From the NCBI RefSeq assembly GCF_014805625.2, contig NW_023998415.1, positions 23,094,723 to 23,158,722 of the forward strand: 64,000 nt of DNA, read 5' to 3'. Origin of the DNA: Glossina fuscipes. Its lineage: Eukaryota; Arthropoda; Insecta; Diptera; Glossinidae. The position numbers and the translations under genes were made by a program. Position 1 is the first letter of the stretch. Every line of letters begins with the position of its first letter. Below the pieces are notes generated by a model, which did not search any database, was not told the DNA's origin, and was given only the letters and a program-made list of their open reading frames with translations. This document shows positions 34,388-46,850 of the stretch, piece after piece.

Positions 34388-37300
34388 TGATCGAATCTGC
34401 ACAAAAAAAGTTTAGGGGAAGGTTTTTTCTTCAAATTTAAGGTTCTAAGCTTTGGGACATTGTTCATCACGTTTATCGATCATATTTTTGTTTCGGTTTC
34501 TGATATTAGTACCGGCTAATTCCTGCAGGCTATAGAAGCCCGCACACCTCATAAGATATACTTAATGTTCATTTTTGTCGTGTTTAGTAGATCTAATCAA
34601 TTGACAAATCCGTACCGGATTAGTCATTTTCAAAATTCTCATCAAAGACTATTGGACTATACGAAAGTTGCTTACAAAGCAACAGCATATAGATAGGATA
34701 CGCGCTATACGTGCAAATGTGTACTTACGAAAAAGCCAAAATACACGTGGGTATCAAATATATGAGAAATAAATTATAAAATTTAACATTTTCAACTCTT
34801 CAGAGATCTTATTTGATTTTTACATTGTTCTCCTACTTTTCCGAACATTTGTGAAAATTACACGTCTTCGTGCCACGGACGTTATGTAACAGTTGTAGGC
34901 CAGTAAGCCATTGTTATGCGATTTCTTTAAAAGTCCTTGCTGGCATATAAGTAAGAATTGGGAAAACAAGAGACAATCATTTCAATGTTGCGCACGTCGC
35001 CAACTCGGATCATGCCTGTGAATGCAACCAATGACCATAATCTGTTACATGTTTGTAGGATATATAAATACGCATTGATCGCCACCATAAAAGATCTACC
35101 TCTCTATATGTTAACATTCATCTTCGAGTCTTAGGACTTTTTGTAGAGAAGCACAGTGGATCTTAGTTTTTCTTTACTATCATCTCCGAGTTAGGCATAA
35201 AGATTATCTTATAGTAGCTTTATATATTCATTTACAATTAGCTCATTTCAATGTTTCAGTGTTCGATACGCGGTCCAATGTTGCCACCACTAGAAAAAAA
35301 AAAAAAAAAGATAAATAAAACAGACGAACAGAGAGATAGGCAAACCTAAGTTTATTCAGAAGCTTGTGCTGATCAAGAATGCAAGCACACTTCATGGGTT
35401 ATTAAAAAAATAGGTCGAATGAAACGTCTAGAGACTTTAATACGCTACAAATCGAGGTAATCGAGTTAAGCTGTTTTTTGTGTTACACAGAACATGTACA
35501 ACTGTGGGCAACGCCCGATATGTCAAAAGTAAGGTTAAATTTTTTTAGAATACTGCACTGCATAACCAATTGTAAGAGTCATAACAATAAATTTAAAGTC
35601 AATTTATATTAAAGCAATCGAAAAACAAAAACCTCTTATTTCTTGTTTTTTGTACAATTTTTCGAGAAACTTGCTGTCAGAGAGTTATTCTATAAAAGGA
35701 TAAATCTTCCTTTTACATTAGGTTGCATTTTGAAATAATAAATTAACAAAAAGTGTAAGGCATAACATAAAAATAATGTTTGAGAGTTGTTGTTGTTCTT
35801 ATTGTTATTGTAAAGCGCCTATATTAAACAAATGCAGACATAAAATCATGTTTGGCGCTTTGTAATAGTGTGTGAACTGAGATCAATTACGATTTCCCAT
35901 TAAATTATCGGTTTTATTTTTTGCAGATATTTGTTGTGTTTGTGTGCGTGCGCTTGCGTGCATGGCGTTGTGTGTGAGCCTTTATGAACATGTTCACTTA
36001 TTGCCAAATACGGCAACTCGTGGAGTTTATTTTCTTATTATTTTTTTCATACCCTTTACACAGATCTGTTAGGTTTGTCAAACGTTTGTAACGTATGGGG
36101 ATACTTGTGCATATAATGCGTACATATTCTTGTTCGGGTGAATGAATAGGTGAAACATTTTAGTATAGATCTAACTGTCCATCTATCCACTTATTGAACT
36201 CGTCATCTATTTCTAAGCTTATCTGTGCATAGACAATCAAATCGAACCTTGAATCCGTCTGGAAAGAGTACAAAAGCGAAAATTCTTTCTTTGTTTTAAT
36301 TAATTATTTGTAAACTTCGTTTAAGGCGTTCGCATACCAGCTAAGATAATCTCGATGAGAATAGATCAAAAAAAGTTAAAAAAAAAAAAAATAAATAAAA
36401 AATGGAGAAAACATTGTCGTAATGAAAAAAATTGAAACGCTAGTCCTCGTCGCATAAGTTCGTTCTTCAGAAGGAGCTAGCGACGATGGAAGAAGAAGTG
36501 ATTTATTTCATATAATCGAATCAAAGTCTTTGATACTTGCGTGAATAACCCGTTCGCCATGTCGCTAAACCGGGTTAAAAGTCTGCAGACAATTTCACGC
36601 CCTCATCATTACCATTGGAAAGTATGCAGTTCCTTCAATTTAATGAGTCAAGTTTTATTTCAATCTGAGCTTATATAACCTTTATATTTTAAGTTCGTAG
36701 TAAGTAGTAAAGTTTTTGAATCTGAGTAATTATGAATTCGAGTTGTAGCTCAATTACGTCGAAATGAAAAAATTCATAAATATGTGAATTACATCAGAAA
36801 ATGGTGATAATTTTATAAATAAAAAGCGGTCGTGTACAAAAGAATTTAAAACAAGACGAAATAATGAAGAAATGTATTATGCTAGTAATTGTTCGATACG
36901 AAGCACGCAACAACAGCTCTGTTTGATGTTGCGTCCAATTTTAATCACACGACAACAGAGCATCCCTTCGTCGATGCAAACCCAGATATGTGCATGTATA
37001 AGCGTGTATAAGCATCAAAATATCTTTGATTTTTTTACTTATTATTATTATTAATAAAAAAACCAGTTATAAATAAAAATTATCAGCCGAATGAAAAAAT
37101 TTGAAAATATTAAGAACAAAGCAAAGCTTTTTTTTTTTTTTGGTTTACAAGGAAAAGTTTTATTTATACAAAAAATTTGTTTTACATTTTTTTTTCTTCG
37201 TTTAATTAAAAACATAAGAAGACAAGCCGAACGTTCGGCAAATACAAAGATTTCAATCTCAGCAACAACAAGAACAAAATTTGAAAATCTTTGAATAATT

Positions 37301-39582
37301 GAAAGAAAGCAAAAAAAAAAAAATAAATATATAAAAATAATTGAAAATATTTGAAGTAGCGAAGAATCCCTTATCATAAAATAAATTAACAACAACAAGT
37401 CAAAACGAAGTGTTTGCTCCTTACTGCTGTGCTGAGTCAATGTATCTTTTAATGTTTCCTTTCGTAATAAGGGGGATGCCATTTATGTGTCCATGCCCAT
37501 TATGGATCCATGTCATTTCTATGTTTTCATCTTACCACTTCAATGTTCATAGGATTCAAGGATGTGTAAAAAAATCCGTCTTTCCTCGATCACTTTAAGC
37601 TGGAAAATGCCAGTTTTTTTCCGTCTGTCAAGGAAAGAATCGCCGTAGCCGAATTCACAGCTGATCTTCATGGATCTCGTCCTAAACTATCAACTTCTGC
37701 CTAAAAGCATTGAAAGATTTTGGAATCGCTCTCAGTCTGATATCTAACCAACCGCTGTTCCATTTAAGATATGCTATGGTATTTTTTGATGGGTTACGAT
37801 TTTAAGATATCTTTCAAAGAGATCTGTTAGTGGGTTAGTGTGTTAGAAATTTTAGAAATCCACAGGTCAAACGTTAGGCTAGCACTTCCCAGCACCTGGT
37901 CTTTTGCGAGAAAACTATGAATGAATCAACAACTTTAGAGGGTTCAAAGCGTTGGTTAAGCAAAAAAAAAAAAAGATTCTTTTTTTGAAAAACTTACGGT
38001 GAGATCACCCTTTAAGACGGCAAATCAGTGCAAAGCGTTTTTTTTGTTTGCCTCAAATAAAATTATCCCTAAGGTACTGGAAAGTTCAAGACTAATATAT
38101 TACCAGACGATTTCTAGCTTCTTTTGTACATTAACGAATGTTTTGAAAAGTGTTCTTAGAGCGCCGTAGAGCGATAGGAAAACTTTCAAGGTATCTGGTA
38201 AGAACTTAAAGGCTTGGAAGATAAAGTTTTCGAAATTGGTTATGAATTCTGCTACGGAACTATCTACGTACAAAATAGGCTGTTTTGAGTAAAAGTGTGT
38301 GTGTGTCCGGCGGAGCAAAAAAAAAAAAAAAAGCATGAGCAAGAATGTTTGAACACGTGCGGGCAAAAAACCAAAAATAGGATAAAACCAATATAATTGA
38401 ATTGATTAACATGTCTATAGTACGTCGGCCAACCGTAAACGCGTTTTTCTCGGCACGCACCTCGAACCATTTTCGGTCCTTTTATTCGAATTTTTTTTAC
38501 CATATCTTTAAAAACAACATTGTCCAGTGAAAGGTGAGACAATTTTTGATAAATTAATTTTAATGCTTTTTGTGGACAAAACACTGCCTTTTGTTTCGGT
38601 CAAAAAGAGCGAACATTTTTCATTTACCCGTTTGCCAATCACACAAAAGTCAATATTGTCAAAATGCGCTACGTTATTCACTAGCAAATGTACATTAACC
38701 CGTAAATGACATAAATGACGTGTGTAGACGTCTATTGCGTGAGCTTGTAGATGCACACGACATCTATAGCAGTCCTATATTCGTAGTATATAGCAAGTAG
38801 AAATAAGAAGTAAAAAAAAAAAAAAAGATAGTGTTTTTTTAAGCATTCACTGATTTTAAAATGAGCGTCGCCGTATTGCCATTTTTTTAATATTTTCGAA
38901 CGTTTGCAGTGGTTTCCCCTTTTAAGAGAATCGCTCGAAAGAAACATTTCAGTTTTTTTTTTTTTTCTGGACTTTTTCAGAGATATTTTCACATCGACTC
39001 GTTTAGATATGAAGTTTTGAAATTTGCACTGATCGAGGGCAGAGAGATCTACATTCCTACGTCCCTACGAAGTTCTATTAAGATTGACGATAAATGCTTT
39101 TGTTAGTTCAAGTTGAAATTTAGTGTTCGCGTCGTTCGAAAATATTTTCAACTTTTGTTGTTTTACTATGAAAACTTTTTCATATTTTTCCATTTTTTTT
39201 TTTTTTCCTTTTTTTGTTATAAATAATTTATTTGTTTAATTTAAATTTTATATTAAAAGTGATGGTAATGTTTTAATAGATTCACTCGTCTTATCTCTAG
39301 AGGTTACAAATAAAATGAAAAAATTAATAGCGTTTCGCTCTCCGGCGATTTGTTTAAGAAATTGACACTGTGATATATGACCTGTTTATTTGAGTTAGCA
39401 TCTGTTACATCGCGATATGAATGCTGTGTTTGTGTTTGTATTTGCATTTGTAAATGCGATGCATGCGAAAGTCAATGCAATAGCATGCATATTTAATAGT
39501 TTGCATGTTAGAGGCTCACCGTTGTGACAAGATACGTATCGTGTTTATAAGGCAGCAATTGACAATCAAAAATATTTTTGTG

Positions 39583-39624
<42 letters not shown>

Positions 39625-42087
39625 ATGTGTGTGTATGTGTGTGTGTATATATGTATGTGTTTTATCTATCATTAGAGAATATTAGGATTTATTAATTTTT
39701 TTCTTTTTTTTTTTTTCAAACCGGAGATTAGTTTCTTAAGCCTTTAAACTAAATTGAATTCGCATCTTATTGGCAAAGGCTAAGTGGGCGGAATAATGTA
39801 GCGTATCCTTAACCAGTTTTTTTTTGTATTTTTTTAATTCCCCCGAAGCAGAGTTCTATTGTGATTTCAATTTGTTTATGTGCTTCACAAATGCTTCTTA
39901 TACGGAAAAACTATTTCTTACCTTTACGAGTGTCCCATTACCCAAATGACTGATAATAAGTCCATAAAACCAAAAGTAGAAAAAATTCATAAAAAAAAAA
40001 AGAAAAAATCGTTTATTCAATTGCTATGGCAAATGATTTTCATATGTATTTAACTTTTAATTGCTTTGCTTCTGAAATAACCTTATTTATCATTTGATAA
40101 TGTCGTTAGAGACATATTCTTGGAATACATAAAGTTTAGGAGGCAATCAAGTGCTTTGACGGTAAAATTTGAAAAAAAAAAAAATGCAAAAAGTTGATTT
40201 AATTGATTTCATTTTTTGTTCTTCTCTTTTTCATATTTGATCTGTCACTCGCAGAAGATGTCGCCTTATACTTATGCAGGCACAGTAGTGCATGCGGAGG
40301 ATATTTACATTGACTAAAAGTTGGTTTTATTTTTATTTATTTAATTTTTTTTTTGCATTTATTCCATTTTCAAAGCATTAGAAGTGAAGTAACCTTTTAA
40401 AATTTGTGATGGGGTCTGTGATTTATGTACGCATTTGATTTCCGTTCGACCGTTTACTTGGCTATCTACTTTGGCTAGCTACACATTGTTAAGTCGCAAA
40501 GAACCCGTTATGCATTTTCCCGTTTCTTGTTTTGTGAGCCATAATATTGTTGTTAAAGGCTTCGTTTACGTTAATTTTTAATAATAGAGTCGAGGCCGTC
40601 GAATACATACTATTATATAATATTTAGCACTACATATGATAATTATAGTTCTTAAAAATCCTGTCATATTTATTAAATTTAATGATGCAGTCGATTCACA
40701 TGTACATACGCACGTATGCATTAAATATTAATATATTAAATAAATTTATGCTACGTTTTTTCTTAATTTTACAATTGGATATAATAGAAAAAGTATTGAT
40801 AGTTTTTTAAACAATAATAGCCGCATTAATATCAATAAATGTTATATTATTTAGGATCTTAGACTTATCGATAAATACTTTCTTAAAAGGATAGACTAGA
40901 TAGTTTGTCAGGTCAATATATTTTTCTTGCTTGCATTTTAGAATAAAAATTTCAAAATTTAATTACATCAAATTTCCAGTTAACTATTAAATCAACTCGA
41001 TAATTGATTATATTCTACATCACAGAATAATTTATTAAGTTTGTGTGGATGTATATAATCAGCCTTTTTATGGCATCGATCGATTGATTGAATTGATTCA
41101 AGCATGTCACGGAGGTGTCATATCGGCCCATGTATTTTGTGTGCCGATATGTTTCGGTTCAATAATGAACTGCTTTGCAAAAAGGATTGGATCGGACAAT
41201 TTTTCCGAGCACTCGCTATACAACGCTTTTTTCAGAAAAAATTTGCAATTTTCAAAATTTTTGAGAACAATTCATTGACTAACCATATTTCGGCATAGCG
41301 TATTGATGTGAAAAATTTGGATTTTAATTGGATCGGATGGGTTTATATATAAAAAACTCCCTCTTTTATAATCGTTCATACAAAAAGTAAGCCATTATAT
41401 GGAATAATGGTCTGGTTCTAATACTACGCACTAAAGCTTCGGTCCATAATAGTAATAGCTTGACATAAACTTTAACTTAATACAACATTTGGATCAAGTT
41501 GGGTCTATTTTTTACACCTAAATCTAAACTTTATCTGCAAAGCGAGTCTCTGTTTTAATGTTTTACGATGAAAATTATCGATTCATAATAGTGATTGATA
41601 TAGAAAACAATTCTATTAATAGTTTTAATATATAGGTTAATTTTTTAAAATCCAATCCTGTATAAGGGAGATTAGGGAAATACAGACTTTCAATGGCATC
41701 CAAGCTAAATTTCGAGTTACGTATGAATAATAATAAGATGATTGAAAAAGGAACTAAATTTGTTAGGTTGAAAAAACGTCAAATCACATTTTAGGTTTTC
41801 TTCTGAAGCGCGTTCATAAAAACTACATTTTTATATGGAAACGAAATGCAATTGTTGGTATTTGGCCACGAAACAAAATGGCGCAGATTGTTTGATGGTT
41901 GGCCGTGTCTTACTTCTTACTTTTATGTACCGATTATAATGTTCTTACTTACGTTTGGGTAAAATTCTTTAACCAGCCTGATCTGTTAAATTCGCTTTAT
42001 CTGTGAAATGTAAATTTTCTTCTTTTTTTGAATGACTTTACCGTTCAGCAATTTCTTCTTATTATATGTTACGTATTATGGTTTTCG

Positions 42088-42119
<32 letters not shown>

Positions 42120-42570
42120 TATCGGGTTTTTCATTCTCTTTGCTCTAAATAATCTTTGCTAAGCAATTTTGTTGTCATACTTCGCTGAAACATATAACTA
42201 AATGTCAGCATTTTTAATAAACTTTTTGCCCAAAGTTGTTCTTCAATATGGATTTGTTTAAAACATGTCGCTTAAGACGCAAGACATAAATATTCTTATT
42301 TAAATTCAAAAAGTTTAATTTAGGTTAATTAAGTGTACTCTTTTTACTTAATCCTATTTGAAAAGAAATTGTTTTTATACTTTATTTATTTGTTTATATA
42401 CATACATACACTTATATTTCTTTTATATTTTAATATGTGTATATATATATATATAAATATATGTTGAATATATCTTATGTACTTTTTCCTTTTTCTTTTT
42501 CTTTTTTTTTTTTACATAAATCTCCTAATAAATCTTTGTATGTGTGTATGTGTGTGTGTGTACTTATAGG
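34388..42570. other. Non-coding, degenerate repeats and simple repeats
   Basis: No gene recognised. It includes possible DINE-like relics near 35361-35395 (GTGCTGATCAAGAATGCAAG) and 36047-36190 (a CATACCC start, GTTTGTAACGTATGGGGATA, CTGTCCATCT). It also holds A-runs at 35287-35300, 36378-36391 and 38318-38332, a (TA)n tract at 39584-39617 followed by (TG)n to about 39660, and (CT)n at 42089-42112. The 143-codon minus frame at 37051-37482 is homopolymer-rich and not credible as a gene. Confidence 0.45.
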
Positions 42571-42603
42571 AAAGTGTGTGCTATTTATGCGTCCAGCTAT
42601 GCG
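42571..42603 (-). mobile_element. Solo MITE end (Tc1-type)
   Basis: TGTGTGCTATTTATGCGTCC followed by AGCTATG reads on the minus strand as CATAGCTGGACGCATAAATA-GCACACA, close to the end consensus CAGCCATGGACAAATAAATA-GCACA. No partner end found. Confidence 0.4.
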
Positions 42604-42844
42604 TAGTAAAGAATTTAATATTTTTCTCATATTTTGCATTTTCTTTTTTTTTTTTTTTAATTATAGAGTAATTCATATAAAAATTCTAAAAGCATACCTT
42701 AAGGCTTTTGTTTACATGGAAACAATAATACTTGCAGGCCTTTGCAGGCTAATTTATTATTAATAAAGAAAACATGAAAATTTTGAACAAAGGAAAAAAA
42801 ATAAAAAAAAAAAAAAACATGAGAAAAATTTAAATAACACGAAA

Positions 42845-42845
<1 letters not shown>

Positions 42846-42876
<31 letters not shown>
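42846..42876. repeat. A-run of about 31
   Basis: Homopolymer following another A-rich tract at 42794-42819. No SINE or LINE body is evident next to it. Confidence 0.9.
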
Positions 42877-42878
<2 letters not shown>

Positions 42879-43307
42879 CTAGAGATGCTTGATGGGTTTA
42901 ATGTACAAAATAAGTAACTAACTAAAGTCAATTTATTTGAAATTATTTAAGTGCGTTAAACAAAGAAAAACGTATGACAGACCGTCAATGTTATGAAATT
43001 TTGAGGGGATGAAAGGCAGCTCCGAATGGTTGGAGGAGCACAAATTGTAAAATAAATACGCATGGAAATAATATAAAACAGTTGTAATTGTGTTCGCGAT
43101 GATGGTGTCGATAATTATGCTAAAGCTGACGGATGACGGAGTTATGTTCTATATGCTTATCATGCATATATTGTGCTTTGTATACATTATACAGCTGTTG
43201 TAATTTCTTTACAGTGTCACCATTTGGTTAAACATCGCAACTCGATTGACAATATGTGCACATGCAAGCACATCACTATATTTGATACACAAACACATAC
43301 CTATATG

Positions 43308-43604
43308 CACAGGCATGGGCAAATAAAGAGCACAAAATTTAAATGAAAGAAAATTTTAAGCAAAAAATTTTTCAACGACATAAAGGATTTTATTCATTTA
43401 TTTAATTGTTTATTTTTGTTTTTCTTATCTCACAGCTAGGAAGGTTAGGATATTCTTGTCTTTGTTTTAATTTAGTTAAAGATTTTTTATTATGTATTTA
43501 ATATAATTTCAATTATATTGTGAAACAAGAGGAATTCCATTTTTCTTTAAATCTCTTTCTTAGTCTAAGTCTTTGCTCGTCAGTTCTATGACAAAGTGAA
43601 TGCA

Positions 43605-43645
<41 letters not shown>

Positions 43646-43662
43646 GCCCATGACTTTGCGTA
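43308..43662. mobile_element. MITE whose right end overlaps a (CTAT)n microsatellite
   Basis: The left end is CACAGGCATGGGCAAATAAA followed by GAGCACAAAA. The right end in reverse complement is CGCAAAGTCATGGGCAGATA followed by repeated GATA. Where the left end has AAATAAAGAGCACA the right has (GATA)n, so a microsatellite (43607-43645) appears to have grown inside the inverted repeat. About 355 bp, no coding capacity. Confidence 0.55.
43607..43645. repeat. (CTAT)n microsatellite
   Basis: About nine to ten tetranucleotide units inside the right end of the MITE at 43308-43662. Confidence 0.95.
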
Positions 43663-44178
43663 TATATGCACAAGTTAGTGTATAAGCAACAAAAATAACA
43701 ATTGCGGATACAAATTGCTACTGCATTCGGTTGATGCTGACAATGTTGATAATGTTCTTGCATATACAAAATCAAAAACGCGTTCGTACATGCATAGGGT
43801 GCAGAGTGTTAAGTTCTGAGTGTTATACGGTAATTGTTTTTGTTATTGCGGCATGTATAGCAAAACAGTGTCGTTTCATAACAATATGAAAAACAACAAT
43901 TGCCAACAAATTTTGTATACATACGTATATGCGTATGTATAACTAAAATACAAATTTCCATTTCACCATTAGCATGGCTATGTTAGAAGCTTGCATCCAT
44001 TCTCAGTTATTTTCGCATTTTGATTACGTTAACGTCAATGCACGTTAACGTATGTAAGTGTATGCGCTGATAAATATGTATGTGCATGCACGGATGGTTT
44101 TAAACGATACCTTTTGCAAATTATTTTGACTTCATTCTATTTAAAATAATTAATAAATGGGAAATTCTCTTTTTAGTA

Positions 44179-44850
44179 TATTGGATCGGCAACTAAGTTC
44201 TAGCGGTTTTTCTTCGTAATATTAAATTTAATCAATCAACTAATTTACAACCTTTTCCAAACGTTCAACACTATTTTCCATATCCCTTTGGTAGAGATCA
44301 CCCGGTTCGGGTTCGGAAAATTCATTCAACTAATCCTTCCCAATCCCAATTCTGGATCAGTATTGAATGAAAGCTCTCGCATACAATTTGAAAGAGATCA
44401 AAAAGTGTTGAAATTGCGTTGAAGCAAATTGCGAAGGTACGACGGTTCATATTGGGGATATGAAGACGGGCGTTGTCGTGCAGCCAAAAAACTGCACACT
44501 ATCCATTAAGTCAGTTTTTTGGAATAGCCATGCGACGATGCTTCTCTATAGCACTGTGGGACCATTTTTCTTCCCCTTGCCATCTGACGTGAATTTCGAG
44601 CAAAAATTAATTGAATCGCTCTTCATCGAATTCGCTTGCACGGCCAGAAAGAGATATCTCTTTGGGGTAAAGATTTTCATTCTCATGTTTGGCATAGCAA
44701 TTGTGGGCGCTTCTTTTAGTTAAGACACGCCCTCCCCACAAACAGTGCAAATGTCACGAACAGCTTTTGCGGCCATTAGAGCTTTGATTGGAAGCAAAAA
44801 TGGCGGAGGCATCGAAAATGCCCATTTTTCTCTGCAGAACCAAAACCAAA
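44179..44850 (-). mobile_element. Internally deleted mariner element
   Basis: A terminal repeat TA|TTGGATCGGCAACTAAGTTC, TAGCGGTTTTT marks the 3' end of the gene at 44179; this TTGGxTxGGCAAxTAAGTTC form is typical of one mariner group. Reading inward on the minus strand, the tail has a VERLEKVVN-like peptide (about 44250). The catalytic block VFWLHDNARLHI lies at 44493-44457. The N-terminal DNA-binding part AKAVRDICTVCGEG and SLSGRASEFDEERFN lies at about 44790-44611. The two parts sit closer than in intact transposases, so several hundred bases are missing between the paired-like domain and HDNA, and frames shift. The other inverted repeat was not found. Inactive. Confidence 0.75.
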
Positions 44851-45751
44851 AAATAGATTCCGATAGAACGATTTAAGACATACTGCCGCACACATTTAAG
44901 GACCACCATATAAATATCGAGGTTTATTCTAAAAATAGGAAAAAAGAACCACGACCACCAGATATTATAGAGTAGAGTAGGATTACGGTGATGAGTATTC
45001 GCACTTGTTGTTATTGCACTATCCAAATAAATAAGGAATTGTATGTAATGTATTTTTATTAATCTTTACCTGGATTATTTTGCCTCAATTACGTGAACAT
45101 CTTCCGTTTTTTTGCCAACTATGCTTCAAAATGAAAGTAAAAGTTTGCTTTTTTTCCTTTTTGCTTTCATTAAATTCTCTTTTTAAATCTTTTTGTTTGG
45201 TCTCATGGGGAAGTTTGTGCTACTTCTATATCCATTGGCTGTACGTGTGTGTAATAGGCACAGGACAGAATAAAGTTTCATATAAATAGGTAGTTCACGG
45301 TAAAGTAGTTACATATCCATATACAACATATGCAAAAGTTTCATGAATTTCATAACGAGTTGGGTGAGATCAAAAAGAGTTTACGAGTGAAGTTTGGATA
45401 TATGACGTTTCCACTACACGATAGTGAGCGGTTACTACTTTACTCTTTCTTATTGACTTTGTTGCCTTAAGTTTTTCTCTTTTCCATCTTGCGCTCGTAT
45501 TTAATTTCAAATTTTCTATATTTTTTTAAAATAATGTGTTAATCACATGTAAGCTATTGGAATGCTTTACAAAGGCGTTGACGTGGGTTGTCAGTAAAGC
45601 CCATGCGCGTTGATTTACGGAAAAAAGAAAATAAAAAATATGAAAAAAAAATGAAACTTTGAATTGAAACGAAAATGTATGAAACAACCAGCAAAGAGGG
45701 GAACTGTTAAGATTTTTTTATTAAATTTTTCCGCGTCTGGTGTGATATTTC

Positions 45752-45807
<56 letters not shown>

Positions 45808-46661
45808 TTTTTTGAACATGAAGTCGATTCGGTAGGTGTTACTATTTCACGTAAAATTTTATAATTTCCATCACTTTAGAAACTTTAACTTATGCAATAT
45901 CAGGTATATTCGCTTTTTCTACAATTTCTTCTATTAAAAAAATCAATTCTTTAATCTTTTTTTTGTTTTTTTTTTTTTTGGTTTTTTTTCGTTGAAGTAA
46001 AGTTAAGTATAAGAGAATACTCTCAATGATACCTGAATTGAGCTTGGGCTGATCAAATGTGCGATAAAGAACATGAACGAAGAAATGATTAATTTTTAGT
46101 TTCGGAAAACAGGCCATGAAATAGTTCATGCAGTTAGATTGCGGATACCAGGTTTAAAGGAGGACCTTGAGTTTATTGTGTTAATTGAGGTTTGTAATTG
46201 GAAATCAAATACATAAATCTTTTAGAAAACATAAATCTTAGAGGTCGAAAATGATTTTCCGCCTTGTGGCCCAATGCGAGTTTTTCTCTCTAGAAAAGCG
46301 GTAAATAATGTTAATAGATACAAAAAATGTTCTCCTTGGAATAATTGCTGTGTAAGAAACTATCCCGTATTCTTTATGAATTGCAGTACGGTTTCCACGG
46401 AATTGCATCATCAACTTTAACTTGTTTTTTAAGCAAGTCTTCTTGTTTACAGTCGCCGCACCCTAAAAACAGGTTCAGAAATAACAGAGTTATTCGCTCT
46501 AGTCAGTATATGACAAGCAAAAAAAATACCGACCAATCTTAAGTGTTAGGTCGTCTTACACGTCATATGCACCGAATTCGGTACATGCTAGCAAATTTAA
46601 TAAATCTACGTGAACGATATTTTCATTTTTGCGAACGGAAGAATGCTTATCACAGATACTA
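44851..46661. other. Non-coding, solo MITE end, very long T-run
   Basis: A right MITE end at about 45215-45242 (TGTGCTACTTCTATATCCAT, TGGCTGTA; minus-strand match to TACAGCCATGG...AGCACA) has no clear partner. A T-run of about 50 at 45752-45801 is likely to be of uncertain length. No gene. Confidence 0.5.
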
Positions 46662-46850
46662 CATATGCTTAGGTGCATTCCGAATTTGAAACTGGCCAAG
46701 GCTTTATATATTTTATGGGGTTTTTCAAGTTTCTTCATGCGCGTTATAAAGGTTAAAGAATAAGAAAAGAAAAATTATATTATGGCATACTACACAATTG
46801 AGTAGGCGTGGCAAATTCTTTCCATATTTGCGAAATATCTACAAGCATTA
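46662..46850 (-). repeat. DINE-like repeat fragment
   Basis: ATGCTTAGGTGCATTCCGAA, TTTGAAACTGGCCAAGGCTT, TATATATTTTATGGGG, GCGCGTTATAAA and TAGGCGTGGCAAATTCTTTC align with 54812-54990. The first part is also the reverse complement of 30050-30078. It is a fragment of the same non-autonomous Helentron-like family, in minus orientation. Confidence 0.6.

Noticed and set aside
36047..36300. Another DINE-like element
   Set aside because: Only a CATACCC start, GTTTGTAACG and CTGTCCATCT are shared; the right end is not recognisable, so it is mentioned only as a possible relic.
37051..37482. 143-codon minus-strand open frame
   Set aside because: It is composed of Phe/Ile/Lys runs over homopolymer tracts, and an overlapping plus frame is equally open. 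No domain or splice support.
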